Virus record (IMG/VR): IMGVR_UViG_3300020454_000057
Location: 1-28,935 of that record
Source: a virus
Reading direction: 5' to 3' (one strand)
DNA length: 28,935 nucleotides
This document shows, piece after piece, positions 23,501 through 28,935 of the stretch (position 1 is its first letter; every line of letters begins with the position of its first letter). A program made the position numbers and the translations under genes. The notes under the pieces were generated by a model that saw only the letters and a list, made by a program, of their open reading frames with translations, did no database searches and was not told the DNA's origin.

Positions 23501-25372
23501 TTAGTCAGGTTCGTTTCTGATATAGGATGGATAATTTATAAATTGGATAACACCTATGGCACCTGACGTACCTCCAGTGATATTTTCGTTCTTATTCCAG
23601 AGGTAATTTCCACTATTTGCAACTGGATTTTTGATAACAAGTTTCTTTGTAGTTGCATCCCAAGATTCAACTGTTCCTGTTACTCCACTTAAACTTCCTG
23701 TTATTGTTTCACTCTGAACAAAGTCATTAGTGTTATTCATTGTACGGAAAGTAAACTCAATAGTTGCAACGTGTGCATCTCCATCACCTAAAGCACCTGC
23801 AATAGAAACAGTTGGTGATCTAGCAGGAAGAGACGCATCTGTCATTTGGTCTCCAACTTGGAACAATGAAGTGTTTTGTCCACCTAATGTTTCCTCAATA
23901 CCATATAGAGATGATGCAATACCTCCATCAAGACTTATTGCACCTGCATAGTCTGTATTAGTATTTACCAGATCAGGAATACCATCTCCTGCTCCTTGTA
24001 ATTCATCATCATCTTCAAACTTTTTATCCTGTATTAGACCTATAGGATCTGTTAACTGAACTATATTGTCACCTATAGACTCTACTAATACGTGTGGTTC
24101 AACACCAGTTTCAGTAGATCCTGCTGTACCTCCTACAAAGTCAATAACTGCTGACAATGTATTAGATGATCCACCATCAATAAATGCTAGTTTATCAACT
24201 TCAAATGTCAAATACAGTGCATTTATTGCAGGTCTCCAATCATAAACACGAGCAATCTTATTACTAGAACTTTCAGAAGTTCTTATAACACGATCTCCCA
24301 CATTAAAAATATACTGACTGACACCATTAACATCATCTGCGAGTGAATCTAATGTTACTTTTTGATCATATCTAAAGTTAACAGCACGGTCACAACCAAC
24401 AAAAGATGTAGCAGTTTTACCTGTATATCTAATAACTTCACTTCCAATTAATATTTTTCCTGATCCAGGATAAGGTGAAGTAGTCTCAACAAATATTGTT
24501 TGATCAGATATACCCACATTATTAATAAGACCAGTTATATTATATAAAAATGAGTTAAATGCTTGTCTGTTTCTAGACCTTTTTATTAAATCAGTATTTC
24601 TAGTAAAAATTACTGAAGGTTCTGATGAAAAACCACCACCAGGATCAAGAACATTTATAGCAGTGATAGCACCTAAATCTACAGTAGCAACTGCTCTGGC
24701 ACCACCTCCACCTCCACCATTGAGTAAAATAACAGGAGGAGTTTGGAAATACTCACCTGCGTTCGATATATTTACTGCTTTAACAATACCAAATTCATCT
24801 ACCTCTGCAACACCAGTAGCACCCTGTCCTCCTCCACCAGATACAATAATATTAATATCACCATTCTCATAATTTGATCCAGTATCTTCTAAAGATAAAC
24901 CAGTAAGTAATCCAGTAACAGGTCTGAGTTCAGCACCTGCACCACCACCACCTTCAATTACAGCAGTGGTTAGATCATTAAAATACTGATCTCCATTCGA
25001 TAACATTTGAATGTATTGAATAGCACCCGCAGGTGCTATTAATGTTCCATCAGCAGCATATTGATCAGCATCCCATAGGATTGCTTTTGCCTCTGCTCCA
25101 TATCCTAAACCTGCTGTTGTTAAAGTAATTCTAAATGGATCATATCCTTCACCTGGATCTAATACTTTTACAGCAGCAATTTGACCATTAGTAATAACAG
25201 GTTCAAGTATTGCTTCTCTTAATGGTGTTCCACAATTTCCAACTTTTAATTCTGGAGGGTCCCCTGCGACATAACCAGTCCCCCCATCATTAACAAATAC
25301 GTCTTTTATACCATACGTACTGTTAAAGATAGGTTCTATAACTGCTCCTGATCCTGGGACTGTTCTTGTCAT
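23501..25372 (-). CDS. Gly-rich virion structural protein, probable baseplate component (623 aa)
   Basis: I do not recognise a T4 homologue. The N-terminal 270 residues are a degenerate repeat of GGGGxGAxAxAxVxxxGxIxAINVxDPGxGYxxxPxVxF type (GTGYVAGDPPEL, VLDPGEGYDP, NAGEYFQTPPVILLNGGGGG, LDPGGGFSSEPSVIF). The middle has LYNITGLINNVGISDQTIFV and IGSEVIRYTGK, a common cyanophage virion segment. The C-terminus (FVQSETITGSLSGVTGTVES, WDATTKKLVIKNP) matches the beta module also seen in gp14 and gp8. Position directly before gp8 suggests a baseplate-wedge role in the gp7 slot, but the sequence does not show gp7 homology that I can verify. The ATG is coupled by TAATG to the upstream fibre-like gene. 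Confidence 0.72.
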   Translation of the reverse strand: MTRTVPGSGAVIEPIFNSTYGIKDVFVNDGGTGYVAGDPPELKVGNCGTPLREAILEPVITNGQIAAVKVLDPGEGYDPFRITLTTAGLGYGAEAKAILWDADQYAADGTLIAPAGAIQYIQMLSNGDQYFNDLTTAVIEGGGGAGAELRPVTGLLTGLSLEDTGSNYENGDINIIVSGGGGQGATGVAEVDEFGIVKAVNISNAGEYFQTPPVILLNGGGGGGARAVATVDLGAITAINVLDPGGGFSSEPSVIFTRNTDLIKRSRNRQAFNSFLYNITGLINNVGISDQTIFVETTSPYPGSGKILIGSEVIRYTGKTATSFVGCDRAVNFRYDQKVTLDSLADDVNGVSQYIFNVGDRVIRTSESSSNKIARVYDWRPAINALYLTFEVDKLAFIDGGSSNTLSAVIDFVGGTAGSTETGVEPHVLVESIGDNIVQLTDPIGLIQDKKFEDDDELQGAGDGIPDLVNTNTDYAGAISLDGGIASSLYGIEETLGGQNTSLFQVGDQMTDASLPARSPTVSIAGALGDGDAHVATIEFTFRTMNNTNDFVQSETITGSLSGVTGTVESWDATTKKLVIKNPVANSGNYLWNKNENITGGTSGAIGVIQFINYPSYIRNEPD

Positions 25373-27048
25373 TACCTAATTTCTAATGTTCCAGACATAT
25401 CGTTGTGGATTGTACACTGATAATATAGAGTGGTAGGTGCATCAAATGGAACTGTAAATGACTGCATAGCAGTGCTAGATCCACTAATACCTGTAGTATA
25501 TGGGGTTCCTGATGTTCCAGTTGTGGACTGAATTCTTAGTGGATGAGATGCTCCAGTAGTATTATTGAAATCATATGTAAATCCACGATAAAGAATTATA
25601 GTAGGATCTGTTGATCCTCCAGATGGTAATCCAGGTCCGTTTACTGTATAGTTTGATTGTCCAACTGCACTAAAAACATATAGAAGTGTTGGAGATGGTT
25701 TATATACAGTTGCATTATTATATCCTTTAATAGGAGTTGATCCTGCGGGAGCACTTGTACCTTGACGTTTGAATCCTCTATCAACGTCTTCAAAAGTTGA
25801 ACCATCGTTAGCAACTTGTAATTCACCGTTGGTATCAAGTTTTATTCTCTTAGTACCAATCTTAATTTCAGCACCATCTGCTAATTCTAAGTTGTTACTT
25901 GCATCAAGTGATAATTTTTTAGTACCACCACTACCAAATCTAATCTCTGCTGATTCTGGAATTTCTAAGTTACCAGATCCATCAAATTTAATTGCTTTAT
26001 TAGCATCACCACCAAAACGAATATCTGTTCCTGTAGGTAAATCTAAGTTATTGTTTCCATCAAACTTAAGTTCTTTAGTAGATCCACTTGCACCAAAACG
26101 AATAGAAGCAGCAGCAGGTAGTTCTAATACATCAGAATCAAATGATAATTCTTTACCAGTATCAAACTTAAGTTTCTGTCCTGCAAGATCTACAACACCA
26201 TCTTCATCTTGAGTAACTAATTTATTCTTAGATGAAATCTTAACATTACCTGCTACACCTAGTTCTTGAGTTTGGTTTGCAGTTCCTGTAGCGGTAACTG
26301 TAACACTACCACGAGTAGCACCTGCTTCAGCAGTAAATGATGCAAATGCTGCATCAATTTTATTACCAGTAGAATCTTCAATCTCTAACTCAGTACCAAC
26401 TTTCATAGCACTGAAACGTGTACGAAGTGCTTCTTCTTGTGTTGAGTTCTCTGATGCTAGTTTAGATGTGATAGTACGAGTTGCACCTGTGTCTATACTA
26501 TGAACAGTATGTTCTACTCTTTTTCTACGAGTAACTTCTTGGTCTGATCCTATAGAAATACCTGTATCATCCATCCAAATAGTAGAACTGGATAGATATA
26601 AATCCCTAAACTTAAGTGCTGAACTACCTAAGTCATATGTGTTATCGGTGTTTGGTAAAAGATGAGTTGAAATAACAACGTTGTTTGAACCATTGTTAGT
26701 CAAATTAGTAATGGCACTGCCCCCACCGCCACTACCTTGTAAGTCATCACCAGGTTGGAATCTTGAGTTTGCTGTATTCCACTTCAATACTTGACCATTC
26801 GTAATACTCGTTAGGTCTATATCTGTTAAATTAGATGATGCCAGATCACCTTCTGTAAATACTGAACCATTCCATTTTAGGACTTGGTTTGTTGATGGTG
26901 ATCCAACACTAATTTGTAAGTTAGTATCATCACCTAATTGGGTGTATAACTCATTAATAACGTTATTAATTTTTATAGCACCGTCTCTGAGGGTATCTCC
27001 TGTACCATCATTTGCCGATACACCGACGTTTACATTCTGCTTAGCCAT
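25372..27048 (-). CDS. Fibre-like virion protein with C-terminal cupredoxin-like domain (558 aa)
   Basis: The N-terminus (NVNVGVSANDGTGDTLRDGA, IKINNVINELYTQL) is the adaptor found on many cyanophage fibre proteins. It is followed by a DLGSSALKFRDLYLSSS fibre motif (140-155) and then a tandem repeat of about 27 residues at 292-413 (KELKFDGNNNLDLPTG, TDIRFGG and relatives). Residues about 450-558 look like a cupredoxin: TIILYRGFTYDFNN, SHPLRI with His502, and LYYQCTIHNDMSG with Cys545, His548 and Met551. The four type-1 copper ligands are therefore present, with the short C-x2-H-x2-M loop known from amicyanin. It is probably a virion appendage with either a copper site or a fold used for binding (inferred). 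A late-type CATAAATA lies upstream; no clear Shine-Dalgarno is seen. Confidence 0.8.
   Translation of the reverse strand: MAKQNVNVGVSANDGTGDTLRDGAIKINNVINELYTQLGDDTNLQISVGSPSTNQVLKWNGSVFTEGDLASSNLTDIDLTSITNGQVLKWNTANSRFQPGDDLQGSGGGGSAITNLTNNGSNNVVISTHLLPNTDNTYDLGSSALKFRDLYLSSSTIWMDDTGISIGSDQEVTRRKRVEHTVHSIDTGATRTITSKLASENSTQEEALRTRFSAMKVGTELEIEDSTGNKIDAAFASFTAEAGATRGSVTVTATGTANQTQELGVAGNVKISSKNKLVTQDEDGVVDLAGQKLKFDTGKELSFDSDVLELPAAASIRFGASGSTKELKFDGNNNLDLPTGTDIRFGGDANKAIKFDGSGNLEIPESAEIRFGSGGTKKLSLDASNNLELADGAEIKIGTKRIKLDTNGELQVANDGSTFEDVDRGFKRQGTSAPAGSTPIKGYNNATVYKPSPTLLYVFSAVGQSNYTVNGPGLPSGGSTDPTIILYRGFTYDFNNTTGASHPLRIQSTTGTSGTPYTTGISGSSTAMQSFTVPFDAPTTLYYQCTIHNDMSGTLEIR
25810..26175 (-). 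repeat. Tandem ~27-residue LKFDGxxNLxLPxxxxIRFG repeat
   Basis: Four to five degenerate units, inside the 558-residue fibre-like protein: KLKFDTGKELSFDSDVLELP, ELKFDGNNNLDLPTGTDIRF, IKFDGSGNLEIPESAEIRFG, LSLDASNNLELADGAEIKIG and a short final IKLDTNGELQV. Regular alternation indicates a beta-solenoid shaft. Confidence 0.85.
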
Positions 27049-27072
27049 AGTAGGGGGGTTTTTCTACAGTTT

Positions 27073-27080
27073 TATTTATG
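27073..27080 (-). promoter_or_regulatory. Late promoter core CATAAATA, 558-residue fibre gene
   Basis: The minus strand reads CATAAATAAA, ending 25 bp upstream of the ATG at 27048 and overlapping the stop region of the YHYH gene. It differs from TATAAATA only at the first base, which is variable in cyanophage late promoters. An AAAAACCCCCC tract separates it from the start codon. Confidence 0.55.
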
Positions 27081-28443
27081 TCATATCGAAAGATTCTGAC
27101 GTATTATCCAAATTTACATCTTGTCTAGTAAAGTCAGGATTGTTATTATCCCGATCAAATGTAACTGGAGTCATATCGTACTTTCCAATACCAGTGTCAA
27201 ATTTAAGGATAGAGGAATAATCTATAGACGTTCCAGAACCTGTTACAGTAAGGATCGCTAGATTGCTTATTAAAGGTGAGTTTTGTGCTTGTGTTGATGA
27301 ACCAACTGGACCAGTTAATACACATCTATAACGATAACCCGTCATAAATGGTTGAGCATTTACTGTTAAAGTTGCAGTAGTATCACCAGTCAAATTAGAC
27401 CAAGCAAATCCACCATCTGTTGATACTTGCCACTGATACGCAATAGTATCATTTTGTGGTTGTATCTCTGCTAACAAACTAAACTGTTGTGTATTACCAC
27501 TTTGAACAGTAGCGTTTGTTGGTTGATTTGTTATAACAAGAGTAGGAGGTTGAGCAGGAGTATCACCACTTCCACTGTCACCACCAGTAGTTTGTGTAAA
27601 ACCACTATTTGCAGGAACTGACATTGCCTCTTTCGAGGTCAGACCCATCATAAAAGGAAATACAGGATTTCCAGAAACATCTTCGGTAAGAAAATATGCA
27701 AAAGTACCACTAGGATACTCAGGTGTCACACAATATCTACCATTGTGTGTATCTAATTTACCTGTTCCACCAGTGTATTCCCAGTCTTCCATAAACACAC
27801 CTGCGGGGTATGTTCCACTATAACCAGGTCTACTAGGTGCTTCCTCGCTCCTTACTGTCCATCCAGAGGACATTCTGATAACAGATGTAACATTACTGTT
27901 AGGATCTGTATATCCCCAAGGACCATATACAGGATAACCGTCAAAAGCATAACCAATTATTTTAGAGTGTCCATCAGGATGTCTAATATTATCACCATTA
28001 TATTGAGATGAACCATAATAATCATTATATCCTGCCATCGCCTGATTGTTATTCCAACAATCTAAGAAGTCGCTGTCGTTATAACGGTACTGACCAGTTG
28101 ACTCAGGATAACCACCACAACTATCTTCTCCATAATTAAGAGCAGAACTAATACCCGCTGCCACGTAGGAAAATCCTGACGGGGGCGATCCATCATTTCC
28201 TGCACTAGGATTAAAGAAGACGACACCGTTTGCAGCAATACCAATAGCACCCAGACTGACAACCCCAGAATTAGACGTGTTTGATCCACCTCTGTGAACA
28301 AAGTTGTGGTTGAAAGTATATGATGTAATAGTATTTGTGTTATTGGCATTAGGAAATGTTCCCGAAGTTACTGGAAAAGGTAAACCATTACCAGTTACTG
28401 TTAGGACATTATTACTGCTGTTATAGGTTGCATTTGCTGCCAT
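27076..28443 (-). CDS. YHYH-domain plus Ig-like domain virion protein (455 aa)
   Basis: Residues about 45-268 match the YHYH domain family: SCGGYPESTGQYRYNDSDF (108-126), HPDGHSKIIGYAFDGYPVYG (155-174), LDTHNGRYCVTPEYPSGTFA (230-249) and FPFMMG (262-267). The eponymous Tyr-His-Tyr-His is replaced by Tyr-Arg-Tyr-Asn, and the usual Gly-Gly-His-Pro is Gly-Gly-Tyr-Pro, so a metal site based on those histidines would be lost. Residues about 302-400 form an Ig-like domain (AYQWQVSTDGGFAWSNLTGD, YRCVLTG, AILTV) closely related to the one in the preceding gene. It has no signal peptide. Ig-like domains are typical of phage surface decorations, so carbohydrate or cell-surface binding is plausible (inferred). 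It lies 8 bp after the upstream gene. Confidence 0.82.
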   Translation of the reverse strand: MAANATYNSSNNVLTVTGNGLPFPVTSGTFPNANNTNTITSYTFNHNFVHRGGSNTSNSGVVSLGAIGIAANGVVFFNPSAGNDGSPPSGFSYVAAGISSALNYGEDSCGGYPESTGQYRYNDSDFLDCWNNNQAMAGYNDYYGSSQYNGDNIRHPDGHSKIIGYAFDGYPVYGPWGYTDPNSNVTSVIRMSSGWTVRSEEAPSRPGYSGTYPAGVFMEDWEYTGGTGKLDTHNGRYCVTPEYPSGTFAYFLTEDVSGNPVFPFMMGLTSKEAMSVPANSGFTQTTGGDSGSGDTPAQPPTLVITNQPTNATVQSGNTQQFSLLAEIQPQNDTIAYQWQVSTDGGFAWSNLTGDTTATLTVNAQPFMTGYRYRCVLTGPVGSSTQAQNSPLISNLAILTVTGSGTSIDYSSILKFDTGIGKYDMTPVTFDRDNNNPDFTRQDVNLDNTSESFDMT

Positions 28444-28451
28444 AAGAGTAT

Positions 28452-28935
28452 TTAGTCGTCGTCAAAGATTTGTGTAGGTGTGAAGGAACTAAGTGTTGTA
28501 GCACCGATGTTAACGGTGAGAACAGCAGAAGTTGATAGAACAGGAACCGCACCATTAGATGTGATACCAACACGGAATTCATCATTTGTATCTGCTTGTG
28601 TAGTAGCATCAGTTGTGAATGTAGAACTGGTTGCTCCAGTAATATTATTCCAACTTGTTGTTCCGTAATCTTTCTTCTGCCATTGATATGATAGAGTTCC
28701 GTTATTAACATTGATTGCTGAACCCATATATTGATGAGCACCACATACGTAATTAAGGGTAGCAGGAGCATCAGCAGCAACCGTGATACTAACACTACGT
28801 GTTGTAGCAGCATTAAATCCTGATGCGTAGGTTGCGTAATCTGCAACTTGATTACCGTTAAGACGATATACAACACCTGTTTCATATCTACTATTTCCAC
28901 CGTAAGCAGTTGCATCTTCACTAAAGTAAAGTGCG
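28452..28935 (-). CDS. Virion protein with cupredoxin-like and Ig-like domains, C-terminal part
   Basis: The frame is open to the right edge, so only about the last 160 residues are seen; the Met at 28727 is internal, not the start. The visible N-terminal part (ALYFSEDATAYGG, YRLNGNQVADYATYASG, DAPATLNYVCGAHQYMGSA) is the end of a cupredoxin-like domain with a C-x2-H-x2-M loop. Comparison with the 558-residue protein suggests the upstream His (in a HP motif) lies just outside the window. An Ig-like domain follows (LSYQWQKKDYGTTSWNNITG, FRVGITSNG, AVLTV), and the end is acidic (TQIFDDD). It is likely a virion decoration or fibre protein in the same transcript as the YHYH-domain gene. Confidence 0.8.
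   Translation of the reverse strand, partial: ALYFSEDATAYGGNSRYETGVVYRLNGNQVADYATYASGFNAATTRSVSITVAADAPATLNYVCGAHQYMGSAINVNNGTLSYQWQKKDYGTTSWNNITGATSSTFTTDATTQADTNDEFRVGITSNGAVPVLSTSAVLTVNIGATTLSSFTPTQIFDDD

Noticed and set aside
27050-27067. AAAAACCCCCC tract with GTAG/CTAC ends before the 558-residue gene
   Set aside because: The stem is only four pairs, so it is neither a convincing terminator nor a riboswitch. The tract is merely unusual where a ribosome binding site is expected.
28421-28921. Alternative minus-strand frame of 166 codons at the right edge
   Set aside because: The translation is Leu-rich and featureless and overlaps the start of the YHYH-domain gene. The other frame gives clear cupredoxin-like and Ig-like motifs.

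Overview
The window looks like a stretch of the late (virion assembly) region of a T4-like cyanophage, i.e. a contractile-tailed phage of marine Synechococcus or Prochlorococcus, or a metagenomic contig of one. The evidence is the recognisable T4 series gp8, gp13, gp14, gp15, gp16 and gp17 in T4 order, cyanophage-type tail proteins, the absence of any cell-like gene, and a cyanobacterial bilin reductase (pcyA) between the structural genes. All genes lie on the minus strand, so transcription runs from high to low coordinates. The DNA is AT-rich, gaps are tiny, and no tRNA, CRISPR array or insertion sequence is visible. No stretch above about 130 bp is free of a gene.

Region 1 (28935 to 25372) is an appendage or decoration cassette of three genes: a partial protein with a cupredoxin-like and an Ig-like domain, a YHYH-domain plus Ig-like protein, and a repeat-rich fibre-like protein that ends in a cupredoxin-like domain with a complete type-1 copper ligand set. 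Region 2 (25372 to 14733) is the baseplate: a 623-residue Gly-rich structural protein, gp8, and a 2397-residue protein with a DUF4815-like start in the slot where T4 carries gp9 to gp11. Region 3 (14733 to 7762) has two small coiled-coil proteins, a terminator and late promoter, a 2050-residue repeat-built tail fibre, and a small exported protein. Region 4 (7760 to 4885) is the neck, tail-completion and small-terminase block gp13-gp14-gp15-gp16.

Region 5 (4857 to 519) separates the two terminase subunits with seven genes: a 183-residue virion-like protein, a 43-residue zinc-finger protein, a Lys-rich 584-residue protein, a 2OG-Fe(II) oxygenase, a 57-residue membrane protein, a thermonuclease-type nuclease and pcyA. 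This matches the hyperplastic segment known between genes 15 and 18 of marine cyanomyoviruses, where host-derived metabolic genes collect. The large terminase gp17 starts at 519 and runs off the left edge.

Expression appears to be late-type. Copies of the T4-like late promoter core (N)ATAAATA sit just upstream of the 558-residue fibre protein, gp8, the 2050-residue fibre and the 183-residue protein, and one lies inside pcyA ahead of gp17. Six gene junctions are one-base TAATG stop/start overlaps, which suggests translational coupling. The observations most worth following are the amicyanin-like copper loop in virion proteins, a YHYH domain that has lost its histidines, a recurring beta module spread over four virion proteins, and the cargo genes between gp16 and gp17.
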